Source: an uncultured Saprospiraceae bacterium
GTDB taxonomy: Bacteria > Bacteroidota > Bacteroidia > Chitinophagales > Saprospiraceae
Direction of reading: 5' to 3'
Assembly: GCA_938007965.1 (NCBI GenBank)
Contig: CALLMH010000064.1
Coordinates: 1 to 42,085 of the forward strand
Length of the DNA: 42,085 bases
In this document: positions 1-8,028 of the stretch, one piece after another
How positions within the stretch are numbered: the first letter of the stretch is position 1
How the letters are laid out: every line of letters starts with the position of its first letter
Notes under the pieces: model-generated
Told to the model about the DNA's origin: nothing
Database searches by the model: none
What the model saw: only the letters and a program-made list of their open reading frames with translations
Translations under genes and position numbers: made by a program

Positions 1-380
1 CATAATCGAGTAGACGGCCTCGACTAGAGTTACTATCCGAGATGCGCCTCTCACACCACCGTAGATACTGGTCTCGTATACGGCGATTCATCAAATCGAA
101 GTTTTGAATCTTGAGTAATAATCGACCATAGGAATATTCCCTTTACAATCAAAAGTTGGCCATGTCCATATGGAATCACAGTCTAATAGACATCATAGCA
201 TCGAATTGGCTTTTGTGGCGAGCTAGATTTCCATCCGCTTTTTACAGCAATTCTAAAGCAGTTCTTTTTGAGAATTAGACGTAAATAGTATCAGTGCCAT
301 TCTTTTTCCAAAAATCTCAAACTTTAATAGAATAAGTTGTGTTACCTTTATCGATATAACAAGAACACAATAATAAATAT
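1..380. other. Left-edge non-coding stretch
   Basis: No reading frame on either strand has coding character here. An AATTCT/AGAATT inverted repeat lies around 250-283, but no T-run follows it, so it is not a convincing terminator. A possible promoter for the downstream Fe-S scaffold gene sits at its right end. A gene truncated by the window edge cannot be excluded, but nothing recognisable is visible. Confidence 0.4.
343..350 (+). promoter_or_regulatory. Possible -7 element (TACCTTTA) for nfu
   Basis: TACCTTTA differs from the Bacteroidota -7 consensus TAnnTTTG only in the last base. It lies 30 bp before the ATG at 381. The same TACCTTTA octamer occurs upstream of pdxH (20150), of the M42 peptidase (39100) and of the PBP gene (4240), which suggests a tolerated variant. 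No clean -33 TTTG is visible. Confidence 0.3.
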
Positions 381-995
381 ATGAATCCTACAACAGCTAA
401 AAGTCCAGTAATGCTCTACACTGAGCAAACACCAAATCCTGAGACACTAAAGTTCGTAACAAATAGAATGCTCTATAAAGGTACTGCGGATTTCCGTAAT
501 GCCGACCTGGCAAAAGAATGGTCTCCATTGGCAACTGCGTTATTTGAGATGCCATTTGTAAAAGGTGTATATGTGTGCAATAACTTCGTAACTATATCAA
601 AGGAATTCAACTACCTATGGGATGATATCATGCTTAAGACAAAAGCATTCATTAAGGAATATGTAGAAAATGAAGGTGTTGTTATTAATGATGGTTTTGC
701 TGAGGAAATGGCAAAAATAGAAGAAGCAAACGGCGTAAGCTACCAATATACAGGTGACGAGAAAGAGCTTGTAAAAAAGATCAAAGCACTTATAGATACG
801 CATGTAAAACCTGCAGTGGAAATGGACGGTGGAAACATTGAGTTCAAATCTTTTGAAAAAGGAGTTGTAACTGTAATTATGCAAGGAGCTTGTAGTGGCT
901 GCCCTTCATCTACCGTCACGCTCAAGTCGGGAATCGAAGGCATGCTTAAGCGTATGGTCCCTGAAGTAACAGAAGTAGTATCTGAGATGGGTTAA
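381..995 (+). CDS. NifU/Nfu-type iron-sulfur cluster scaffold protein
   Basis: This cytoplasmic protein is expected to carry and hand over [4Fe-4S] clusters to apo-enzymes. The N-terminal half (about residues 10-95) resembles the Nfu_N domain, with the typical 'QTPNPETLKF' opening. The C-terminal half (about 125-200) is the NifU domain, with the cluster-binding pair C171 and C174 in 'GACSGCPSS'. The length of 204 residues matches the two-domain Nfu proteins of Bacteroidota. The ATG at 381 is preferred because the conserved Nfu_N motif begins about 15 residues later. The gene stands alone: it has its own possible promoter and is followed by a strong terminator, and its neighbour is convergent. 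It could be called NfuA-like, but unlike NfuA its N-terminal domain is the eukaryote/Bacteroidota Nfu_N type. Confidence 0.93.
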   Translation: MNPTTAKSPVMLYTEQTPNPETLKFVTNRMLYKGTADFRNADLAKEWSPLATALFEMPFVKGVYVCNNFVTISKEFNYLWDDIMLKTKAFIKEYVENEGVVINDGFAEEMAKIEEANGVSYQYTGDEKELVKKIKALIDTHVKPAVEMDGGNIEFKSFEKGVVTVIMQGACSGCPSSTVTLKSGIEGMLKRMVPEVTEVVSEMG

Positions 996-1023
996 GACAT
1001 CCCCCTTCTAAAGAATATACAAG

Positions 1024-1059
1024 TGCTCAACAGATTTAATTTGTTGGGCATTTTTTTTT
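1024..1059 (+). terminator. Intrinsic terminator of nfu
   Basis: TGCTCAACA (1024-1032) pairs with TGTTGGGCA (1042-1050) with one G-T pair, and nine T follow (1051-1059). It lies about 30 bp past the nfu stop. Confidence 0.85.
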
Positions 1060-1074
1060 GGAATTTCCCCACAT

Positions 1075-1108
1075 AAAAAAAGCCTAGAGAAACTCAATTC
1101 TCTAGGCT
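1075..1108 (-). terminator. Intrinsic terminator of the sigma/mscS/DUF3078 unit
   Basis: On the minus strand an 11-bp perfect stem (plus-strand 1081-1091 with 1098-1108, core AGCCTAGAGAA) is followed by seven T (plus-strand A-run 1075-1081). It faces the nfu terminator, so the two convergent units are well separated. Confidence 0.88.
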
Positions 1109-1152
1109 AGATATATATTCAATACTGAATACTCAGCATTTATATTATGATC

Positions 1153-2124
1153 TTATATGTTGTAAGATAATCCTAAGTTGTAGAAACTTTGAGTATCAGC
1201 ACTTTCGAACTCAGCACCTCTCAAACCAAATCCTACACCTACTCCGATTCCTCTCCATACTTCGAAAGAGACATTGTTGATCCAAGAATATTGGAAAGGT
1301 CCAACGTTCGCAGCTAAGTTTTCTGGATCAGTTGGGCTAGGAAGATTCTTAGCACCAGTATATGGTAAGAAAGTACTTAGTGTAGAAGAGAAGTTTACAT
1401 TTCTTCCACCTATGTTGTAACTGTTAGTGTAATCAGCTCTAACTTTAGCACCGAGTGATCCTGAACTTGTTGGGTTTTCCCCTACACCAGAAAATGCGAT
1501 GTTATAGTTCAATGGGTGTATTACTACTACAAGGTTATTTGTAGGTGTCCATGTTCCTCCGACTCCTATATCAATAACACCTGGCTCTAAGAAATTTCTT
1601 ACTGAAGAGTTGAATTCACCTAAAGCTGTGATAGCAAATTTAGGGTGGATTCTATATCCATAAAGAGACGCGAAGTTAAGAAGATCGACTGTGTGATTAG
1701 CTTCATCCAATAAATCCGGAGCATCATCTAATCCAGCTGTATTTACTTTCTGAAATCCTTCTTGGATAATCAATTTATTGTTCCAAAGTGTTTTCTCAGT
1801 CAATTTATTAGCATGAGCTGTAAGATTCAGTCCTAAGTTAGATGCTGAAGAATTAGGGTTTGCTGCCGCTGCCCAATTACTGAAGCTATTTAATCCGAAA
1901 CCTAGATTTCCAGCTAGACCTTTCATCCATCCAGACATCATGTCTATTTCCTTTTGTAATCCTCCGATTTCACCATTGATTTTATCAGCTGTTGCTTGAG
2001 CTTCTGCAGCTTTTGCCGCTAGTTCAGCTTTCTTAGCTTTTAGACTTTCTAGGCTCATGTCTTGTGCGTTAGTATTCAAGCCAAAAAATAGCAGTGCAAT
2101 TAGTGCAAAGTAAAACTTTTTCAT
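1153..2124 (-). CDS. DUF3078 family outer-membrane protein
   Basis: The 323-residue protein starts with a signal peptide (residues 1 to about 20, cut after 'NTNAQ'). An alanine/lysine-rich coiled coil follows (about 25-60). The rest, a beta-strand-rich part, shows the DUF3078 pattern: 'NSFSNWAAA', 'LWNNKL', a short acidic stretch, then alternating amphipathic strands with 'GYRIHPKF'. DUF3078 proteins are Bacteroidota envelope proteins of unknown role, predicted to be outer-membrane beta-barrels. The coiled coil is an extra element that may lie in the periplasm. The gene is the last of an apparent minus-strand unit, 44 bp after the mechanosensitive channel gene, and ends at a strong terminator. 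Membership of DUF3078 is from motif recognition; the barrel topology is inferred. Confidence 0.8.
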   Translation of the reverse strand: MKKFYFALIALLFFGLNTNAQDMSLESLKAKKAELAAKAAEAQATADKINGEIGGLQKEIDMMSGWMKGLAGNLGFGLNSFSNWAAAANPNSSASNLGLNLTAHANKLTEKTLWNNKLIIQEGFQKVNTAGLDDAPDLLDEANHTVDLLNFASLYGYRIHPKFAITALGEFNSSVRNFLEPGVIDIGVGGTWTPTNNLVVVIHPLNYNIAFSGVGENPTSSGSLGAKVRADYTNSYNIGGRNVNFSSTLSTFLPYTGAKNLPSPTDPENLAANVGPFQYSWINNVSFEVWRGIGVGVGFGLRGAEFESADTQSFYNLGLSYNI

Positions 2125-2168
2125 TCTTGTAAAATTTAAATTTATTAGTTAATAATATTGTTTAATAT

Positions 2169-3002
2169 TTAGTCGTGGTATTCCACTTTTGTATTTGTTG
2201 CGTGACTGAGCGGGAACATAACTTTACCCGATTCTGTTTTTATGATAAGTGAGTTTTTATTTACTTCACTCACTATACCTGTCTCACCATCTATTGTTAT
2301 TTTCTGACCCGTCTGAAACTGATCTTTAGAGTAGAATGAAGCTACTACATTAGCCATCACATCTTTAGAGGCCAATCCATATCCTATTGCAAATGCTAAG
2401 ACTACTCCACCTATAATGATACTTATATTCTGAGATAAGAAGCTAGTATCTATTTTTGCTTGTCCTAATGCTACTATCACTATATTGATAAATAAGAAAT
2501 AGAAGAGCATAGAAGAAATCAATCCGGCAGAAGCTATACCAAGAGAACTTAGTCCGGTATGGATCACTTTTCTAATCATGTCCGCCAGTAAGGTTCCTAG
2601 TATAAGTAATATAATCGCTACTAATAAATTCGGGATGAAAGTAAATATATCTGTAACAAGATTAGATATTTCTGGAATTCCTAATACCGATGTAGAAGCT
2701 ACTGTAAAAAATAGTAATATAAAATAGTATAAAAATTTCGAGGCTATGTCACTTATCTTAATGTCCATATTGGCCTTCTCAATAATATCTATTTCATTGA
2801 GTTTTTCACCTATTTTATTGGCGCCTACTTTTGACAGTGCTTTACCTACTATCTTAGCCACTATTTTGGCTATTATATAGCCGATTATAAAAATAATCAG
2901 TGCCATAAAAACATTTGGTACATTTTTGGCAAATTTAGTGATCATGTCCATTAAAGCATTTCTTATTAGATCGAATTGTTCGACTTGCAAAAGAAATTTC
3001 AT
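2169..3002 (-). CDS. Small mechanosensitive (MscS-like) ion channel protein
   Basis: This 277-residue inner-membrane protein has about five hydrophobic segments (near residues 25-50, 85-107, 120-145, 160-180 and 190-215). Between them are short repeats of the 'conserved TM helix' type, with GKALSKVGANKIGEKL resembling 'GLSSLGIASAGL'. The last 60 residues form an MscS-like beta domain with 'GQKITIDGETGIVSEVNKNSLIIKT'. Such proteins are thought to open under membrane tension and release solutes during hypo-osmotic shock. The usual MscS alpha/beta C-terminal cage is absent, so this is the short variant. It lies between a 74-residue protein gene (75-bp gap) and the DUF3078 gene (44-bp gap), which suggests a shared transcript started by the ECF sigma gene. 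Confidence 0.82.
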   Translation of the reverse strand: MKFLLQVEQFDLIRNALMDMITKFAKNVPNVFMALIIFIIGYIIAKIVAKIVGKALSKVGANKIGEKLNEIDIIEKANMDIKISDIASKFLYYFILLFFTVASTSVLGIPEISNLVTDIFTFIPNLLVAIILLILGTLLADMIRKVIHTGLSSLGIASAGLISSMLFYFLFINIVIVALGQAKIDTSFLSQNISIIIGGVVLAFAIGYGLASKDVMANVVASFYSKDQFQTGQKITIDGETGIVSEVNKNSLIIKTESGKVMFPLSHATNTKVEYHD

Positions 3003-3077
3003 ATTAAATTATTTTGTGATTTGGTGGAGTATATTTTATATATATCGATTGGTTCCCGTATTCTAATATTTTGTCTG

Positions 3078-3302
3078 TCAATTTAAATCTGGATACCGAT
3101 TTGGTTTTTTGTTTTTATCCGTTGATTCTCCTCCAGAAAGACCTATAAAAAGATCAGCCAACTTAGGAAAATACATCTCAACAATAGTAGAGATAAACTT
3201 TAGTATACCTATATCTGACGTAATACCATTTTTGATAGCATCACTAGGCATTGATACATTTTGCATCTCTAGTTCTTCTAATTCTTTAAAGCTATTTCTC
3301 AT
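3078..3302 (-). CDS. Small protein downstream of ECF sigma factor (unknown)
   Basis: I do not recognise the family. The 74-residue product has a charged N-terminus, an amphipathic or weakly hydrophobic middle (about residues 28-55, 'GILKFISTIVEMYFPKLADLF') and a polar C-terminal tail rich in K, N and P. It begins 35 bp after the stop of the sigma gene on the same strand. This position is often taken by regulators of the sigma factor, but no zinc finger or clear transmembrane helix is visible, so an anti-sigma role is only a guess. A plus-strand frame overlaps this region; the minus-strand reading is preferred for its start, spacing and composition. Confidence 0.5.
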   Translation of the reverse strand: MRNSFKELEELEMQNVSMPSDAIKNGITSDIGILKFISTIVEMYFPKLADLFIGLSGGESTDKNKKPNRYPDLN

Positions 3303-3337
3303 CTTTTGTAGTTTTCATCTGAAGCTTGACACTATAG

Positions 3338-3943
3338 TTAAGCAACATCATTATATAGCGAATTGTAAGTCTTTACAAATTTTGCTTTTGCTCTTTTTAT
3401 TTTCATCTTGACGGCACTTTCAGATTTGTCTAAAATACCGCAGATATCTTTTATCGAAAATTCATCTTGATATTTCATCAATAGAATAGCCTTGTCTCCA
3501 GCTGGTATTTCATTCAAAACTTTTTTCAACCTTATGACATTCGTTTCTAAAATCTCTGCATCGTCCACCTCATCTATAACCTCATCCCCTATTGCATTGA
3601 TATCGTCTACTAATACTCCAATATTCTTCTTATTTTTTCGTATCATATCAATACAGAAATTGTATGTGATAGAATAAAGCCAAGTGGAAAATTTCGATTT
3701 TCCAGAGAATTTAGAGAGGTTTAATAATACCTTCACAAAAATTTCCTGCGCAGCATCCTGAGCACGAGATTCACTCTTGAGTAATGACAAACACTTCCCA
3801 AATACTTTTTGCGAATAACGATCATATAAGATATTGAAGTAATTGGTATTCTGTGTCGCCAAATACAATTCAATAGCTTCTTCATCAGTCACTGATTTAG
3901 AAGTAGCTCCTGATATAACCGGATTTAATAGGTTAATAAACAA
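3338..3943 (-). CDS. ECF-type RNA polymerase sigma factor
   Basis: The 201-residue protein has sigma region 2 at about residues 38-105, with core-binding 'LYDRYSQKVFGKCLSLL', 'DAAQEIFVKVL' and '-10 recognition' 'FSTWLYSITYNFCIDMIRK'. Region 4 is at about 140-195, with the helix-turn-helix 'FSIKDICGILDKSESAVKMKIKRAK'. It should direct RNA polymerase to a small regulon. No ATG exists in this frame before region 2: the reading frame opens after a TGA at 3968-3970 and the best start is TTG at 3943, which may keep expression low. A TACTTTTG promoter element lies about 100 bp upstream on the same strand. It heads an apparent operon with a small protein, an MscS-like channel and a DUF3078 protein, pointing to an envelope or osmotic response. 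Confidence 0.88.
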   Translation of the reverse strand: MFINLLNPVISGATSKSVTDEEAIELYLATQNTNYFNILYDRYSQKVFGKCLSLLKSESRAQDAAQEIFVKVLLNLSKFSGKSKFSTWLYSITYNFCIDMIRKNKKNIGVLVDDINAIGDEVIDEVDDAEILETNVIRLKKVLNEIPAGDKAILLMKYQDEFSIKDICGILDKSESAVKMKIKRAKAKFVKTYNSLYNDVA

Positions 3944-4043
3944 AATGTGTTCATATTTATTTGGGTTTCAATAAACTTCACTTTAGGGCTTTATCTTTTA
4001 AAGTCCTCGTAAACATTGATTTCCTTTGTGACGAAATTTTAGT

Positions 4044-4051
4044 CAAAAGTA
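4044..4051 (-). promoter_or_regulatory. Promoter -7 element (TACTTTTG) for the sigma operon
   Basis: The minus-strand octamer TACTTTTG fits TAnnTTTG exactly. A T-run on the same strand (plus-strand A-run 4064-4072) sits where the -33 box is expected. The predicted leader is close to 95 nt. Confidence 0.5.
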
Positions 4052-4330
4052 ACACTATTCGAATAAAAAAAACCGAAATATTCAAAATAAGGCGACTATT
4101 TCAATCAAATCTTACATTGCCTTTACTAATTATATACTCTTTACAAAATCCATAGGCATATTATAATCATAGATCAAACGGATAATATATACTTATATAC
4201 GAATAATAGATCTGCATTAATTTAAGTTCAATATGCGCCTACCTTTACAAAGAAACAATAACTAAGTAAACAATCAGCACGTTATCAAAGCTAAACGTAT
4301 AGCAACTATACATAATGTGTTTATTTTATT

Positions 4331-4338
4331 TACTTTTG
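4331..4338 (+). promoter_or_regulatory. Promoter -7 element (TACTTTTG) for the PBP gene
   Basis: TACTTTTG matches TAnnTTTG. Transcription would start near 4343-4346, downstream of the ATG at 4317 and upstream of the ATG at 4392. This decides the start codon of the penicillin-binding protein. Confidence 0.6.
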
Positions 4339-4391
4339 CATCTAAGAATTCAGCAATTCAAGGATACTTATTGATTGACATAAGAAATCGT

Positions 4392-6911
4392 ATGACAAAG
4401 AGAATCACATCCAAAAAGAAAACTAAACCACAAAAAAATAATTTTGGTAAATACATCATTTTTATGTGGGCGGCTGTTTTGACAGGTATACTGATCGCAG
4501 CGGCTGTATTCGTATTCATATCGAAAACTCAAATTCCAGATACACAAGAACTAGAGCAACCCGAATATGAAATTGCTACAATCATAAAAGCTGATGATGG
4601 TCGTGAATTGGGAAAGGCATTTAAACTCAACAGGGTGTGGCTTCAATATGAGGATATAAATCCGACAATAATTGATGCATTAGTAGCCACAGAAGATGAA
4701 AGATACTTTAATCATAGCGGTATAGACGCAAGAAGTTTTGCGAGAGCTGTTGTTTTCCTAGGCAGTAAGGGTGGAGCAAGTACGATCACTCAGCAGATGG
4801 CGAAGTTGTTTTTTACCCAGAGGTCAAAATCATTCATACCGAGAGTATGGCAGAAACTCAAAGAATGGGTGATCGCAATCGAATTCGAGAAACAATACAC
4901 CAAAGAAGAGATCCTAGCCATGTATCTCAATAAATATGACTACCTCTATGGCGCTAATGGCATTTACTCCGCAGCTAAGACTTACTTCGGCAAAGATCAA
5001 GCTGATCTAAATATACAAGAAGCCGCTGTTCTCGTAGGAATGCATAAGAACCCATGGATTTATAATCCAATAAAACATCCCGAAAACGCTACAAAAAGAC
5101 GGGCTGTAGTCATGAAACAGATGGTCAAAAACAATAAACTAGATCTAAAGACCTACAAAGAGTTGAATGCAGAACCTATAGATGTATCCGGATTTAAAAG
5201 AGAAGGAAACTATGGTGGTGTAGCTCCATACTTTCGCGCAGAATTAGTAAAAACGGTCAAAAATATACTGGACCAATCAAAACATTCCAAGCCCGATGGG
5301 ACCAAATATGATCTATTTACCGATGGGCTTATTGTGAATACTACCATTGACCTAGATATGCAACGACATGCCGAGGCAGCTGCCAACGATCACATGAGTA
5401 GATTGCAGGATACTTACTTCAAAAGATGGAAGAATAAGGACCCATGGACATATGATGCCGATGATCAACAAAAAAAAATAAGACAGTCCAATCTACTAAA
5501 ACAGATTAGAGAATCAGAGCGATTCCTGAAGATGAGAAGTAGCTATATTGGTAAGGTCAGTTCACAAATATCTGCAGACATTGGAAATGTAAGATTGTGG
5601 GACTCTGACATATTTAGACTATTTGCAGAAGCCAAAAGACCTGGAACGCTCGCAAATCTGGTAAAAAAGAAAACCATATCTAAGGATCAAGCCAAGGTCT
5701 ACAAAAAAATCCTCGCGAGCGAACATTGGCCTACACTAAAGTCCAAATGGAATAAACTTCAGAGAGCCAAAGACAGAATATTCAAAAAGAAGGTAAAAAC
5801 TACAGTATTCGCATATAATAGTAAAGGTGAGAAAACAGTAGAGATGAGTCCACTCGACTCTATAAAATATCATAATATGCATCTACAGCTAGGCTCTATA
5901 AGTGTAGATCCTAAGACGGGTTATATCAAGACATGGATAGGTGGTGTGGGTCATAAATACTTCAAGTTTGACCATATCAATAGCAATAGACAGGTCGGTT
6001 CCACTTTCAAACCGTTTGTATATGGTACCGCTATCATAGAGAAAGGTACTTCACCATGTCAAAAAGTAAAAGATCAACAATATGTGATCGCAGCAAACGA
6101 TCCAGGATTTGGAAATACTAAAGCATGGGCGCCTAAGAATGCAAGCGGTTTCTCAGGAGAATACTTAACTCTAAAAGATGGTCTGAAGAAATCTCTCAAC
6201 TCTGTCTCTATATACCTCATGAAAGAAATAGGAAATGTAGAACCTGTAAGACAACTCGCATCTAGTCTCGGTATTCCTAAAGAAAAAATTCCTCCGTATC
6301 CATCCATAGCACTCGGCACACCAGAACTCTCAGTCATGGATATGGCTGGAGCGTATACAGCATTTGCCAATGATGGAGTCTATACTCATCCCGAATACAT
6401 AAAGAGTATCGAAGATGCCAATGGTAGACTTATATATGTCAGTAACCAGACGAAGAAAAGAGCTATCAGTTCTGGATATAATTATGCGATGGTAGATATC
6501 CTCAAGCATGCACAAGGAGCTGCCGGATTAAGAGCTGGCCTAAAAAGTGAATTTGGTGGAAAAACAGGTACAACCAATGACCATAAGAATGGATGGTTCA
6601 TGGGTATCACTCCTGATCTAGTGGTCGCTACATGGGTAGGTGGTGATAATGAATGGATAAGATTCCTCAGCCTCGCAGACGGTCAAGGTGGTGTCATGGC
6701 GCGGCCTTTCTGCACGAAATTTTTATCTCGAATCGAAGCAGATAGTAAGGTAGACTATGACGCTTCATCACGATTCAAAGTGCCTGATGTACTGGAAGTA
6801 AACACGGACTGTTCCGTATATGCAGCCATGGAAGAAGAAGACAAAAAGTCTGCAGAGCAAGATCTGTTAGATAAAGCCAAAGAAGAGGATGAAGTGGATG
6901 AAGAATTCTAA
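4392..6911 (+). CDS. mrcA: Class A penicillin-binding protein (PBP1A type)
   Basis: This bifunctional inner-membrane enzyme polymerises glycan strands from lipid II and cross-links the peptides of peptidoglycan. With the ATG at 4392 it has 839 residues. A Lys-rich cytoplasmic start is followed by a membrane anchor (about 22-45). The GT51 glycosyltransferase domain has catalytic E101 in 'TEDERYFNHSGID' and 'GASTITQQMAKLFF'. A long linker domain with many charged residues precedes the transpeptidase domain, which has S537/K540 in 'GSTFKPF', S601-L-N and K724-T-G. The tail is highly acidic. A longer reading frame starts at 4317, but that ATG lies upstream of the predicted transcription start and the extra 25 residues look like translated leader. 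The gene is monocistronic by context. Confidence 0.95.
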   Translation: MTKRITSKKKTKPQKNNFGKYIIFMWAAVLTGILIAAAVFVFISKTQIPDTQELEQPEYEIATIIKADDGRELGKAFKLNRVWLQYEDINPTIIDALVATEDERYFNHSGIDARSFARAVVFLGSKGGASTITQQMAKLFFTQRSKSFIPRVWQKLKEWVIAIEFEKQYTKEEILAMYLNKYDYLYGANGIYSAAKTYFGKDQADLNIQEAAVLVGMHKNPWIYNPIKHPENATKRRAVVMKQMVKNNKLDLKTYKELNAEPIDVSGFKREGNYGGVAPYFRAELVKTVKNILDQSKHSKPDGTKYDLFTDGLIVNTTIDLDMQRHAEAAANDHMSRLQDTYFKRWKNKDPWTYDADDQQKKIRQSNLLKQIRESERFLKMRSSYIGKVSSQISADIGNVRLWDSDIFRLFAEAKRPGTLANLVKKKTISKDQAKVYKKILASEHWPTLKSKWNKLQRAKDRIFKKKVKTTVFAYNSKGEKTVEMSPLDSIKYHNMHLQLGSISVDPKTGYIKTWIGGVGHKYFKFDHINSNRQVGSTFKPFVYGTAIIEKGTSPCQKVKDQQYVIAANDPGFGNTKAWAPKNASGFSGEYLTLKDGLKKSLNSVSIYLMKEIGNVEPVRQLASSLGIPKEKIPPYPSIALGTPELSVMDMAGAYTAFANDGVYTHPEYIKSIEDANGRLIYVSNQTKKRAISSGYNYAMVDILKHAQGAAGLRAGLKSEFGGKTGTTNDHKNGWFMGITPDLVVATWVGGDNEWIRFLSLADGQGGVMARPFCTKFLSRIEADSKVDYDASSRFKVPDVLEVNTDCSVYAAMEEEDKKSAEQDLLDKAKEEDEVDEEF

Positions 6912-7167
6912 GTGCTAAATTCTAAACAGCACCAAACTCACTTCCTTAGTATGATAAAGTGACGCGCGTTTGCTTTGCAAGCCACTCTGACTAAAACATG
7001 GTTCTGTTTTTAAATGAAAATTAGTCTCCTAACATCTACATTGACTAAGGCCAATTTAACTTGTTACAGCAACTTTATAAAATACCAGAATTCAGAAAGT
7101 GCCCTGACTTTTGAACATCCCTAACTCCACGGCTATGCGTATCACAGCATCGGCATATAATCATATA
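6912..7167. other. Intergenic gap, PBP / DUF547 protein
   Basis: These 256 bp lie between convergent genes. A GTGCT/AGCAC inverted repeat lies directly after the PBP stop, without a T-run. I see no gene or clear terminator. Confidence 0.4.
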
Positions 7168-7896
7168 TTATCGAGCTGTTTTTTTAGTATCATTTAATGT
7201 CCAGTCGTATTCATAATAACTTACATCTGCAGATGCACTGACTGGTGCAGATTTAAAATCATTGATAAATTCGATTATACTTTTTTGGGTTCCACCAAAA
7301 TCATCTGCATACCACTTAAATATCTGAGATATTTCTACTCTGTCTCCATTGACTTTCAAGAAAGATTTGTCGTTCATAGCTCTCTTTGTTTGTTGGATTA
7401 ATTGAGACTCCAACTGATCCGGCGTATATGCAAAATTAGTTATAGGAGGACAGCCCATAGCCCCGCATACTAAGACAAAATGAAGTCTAGCATCTTTATA
7501 GTTTTTCATAAGGCGGTCTTTTTCTAGCGCATTGAGTGTCAATGTTTGGCCCGCTACTTTGATTTTTTTATTGTCAAAAAATCCGCTGATATCCATAGGA
7601 GAACTGGTAGGATAAGATTTGCTAATCAGATCAATGACATTCAGATTGTATGCATTTATATAAAAAGCTTTCTTGGTATTGTCTGGCACGTTGGATAGAT
7701 CAGCCGATTCTATCTTTTTGATGAGATCAGTCAGCTCTGTCCCTGATGAGGCTTTACTGTAATTTACCAATCCGTCATTCACGTTTTTACTCAAGAACTT
7801 ATCAACTTGTGCAAAGAATGCAGCGTCAATAGTCTGTGCATATGATACTCCTGTAACCAAGAAACTCAATAACAGTATATTAATAATATTTTTCAT
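7168..7896 (-). CDS. DUF547 family secreted protein
   Basis: The 242-residue protein begins with a signal peptide (cut after about residue 20, 'GVSYAQ') and then shows the DUF547 pattern. This includes 'KKAFYINAYNLNVIDLI', 'NALEKDRLMKNYKDARLHFVLVCGAMGCPPI' and 'ISQIFKWYADDFGG'. DUF547 resembles cysteine-peptidase-like folds by family knowledge; the conserved Asn-Ala-Tyr-Asn block, the His-Phe-x-Leu-x-Cys-Gly block and the Trp-Tyr near the end are all present. Its substrate is unknown. It is probably periplasmic or surface located. The last 25 residues are a non-conserved tail. It follows the polyprenyl synthase gene on the same strand with a 132-bp gap, so co-transcription is uncertain. Confidence 0.85.
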   Translation of the reverse strand: MKNIINILLLSFLVTGVSYAQTIDAAFFAQVDKFLSKNVNDGLVNYSKASSGTELTDLIKKIESADLSNVPDNTKKAFYINAYNLNVIDLISKSYPTSSPMDISGFFDNKKIKVAGQTLTLNALEKDRLMKNYKDARLHFVLVCGAMGCPPITNFAYTPDQLESQLIQQTKRAMNDKSFLKVNGDRVEISQIFKWYADDFGGTQKSIIEFINDFKSAPVSASADVSYYEYDWTLNDTKKTAR

Positions 7897-8028
7897 CTTT
7901 TTAGAATTTTACTTTTTAGAAATTAGTAAATATTAGGGCCATCCTGATTATCCATTTATTAATTGATCACCAATCAGATCTCTTTACTAACCATACCTTA
8001 TAAATAAAAAAATGGTTGCTTCTATGGA

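Larger units (their letters stand above)
3944..4391. other. Divergent regulatory region, sigma factor / PBP
   Basis: This 448-bp AT-rich gap between divergent genes holds a minus-strand promoter (4044-4051), a plus-strand promoter (4331-4338) and a weaker TACCTTTA match at 4240-4247. No reading frame looks coding; a 64-codon frame at 3961-4155 begins with TTG and runs across the sigma promoter. I see no strong hairpin. Confidence 0.5.

Noticed and set aside
3109-3411. 100-codon plus-strand frame opposite the small protein and sigma gene
   Set aside because: It is antisense to the conserved end of the sigma factor and has no coding features.
3961-4155. 64-codon plus-strand frame upstream of the PBP gene
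   Set aside because: It starts with TTG, runs through the sigma promoter and has unstructured composition.
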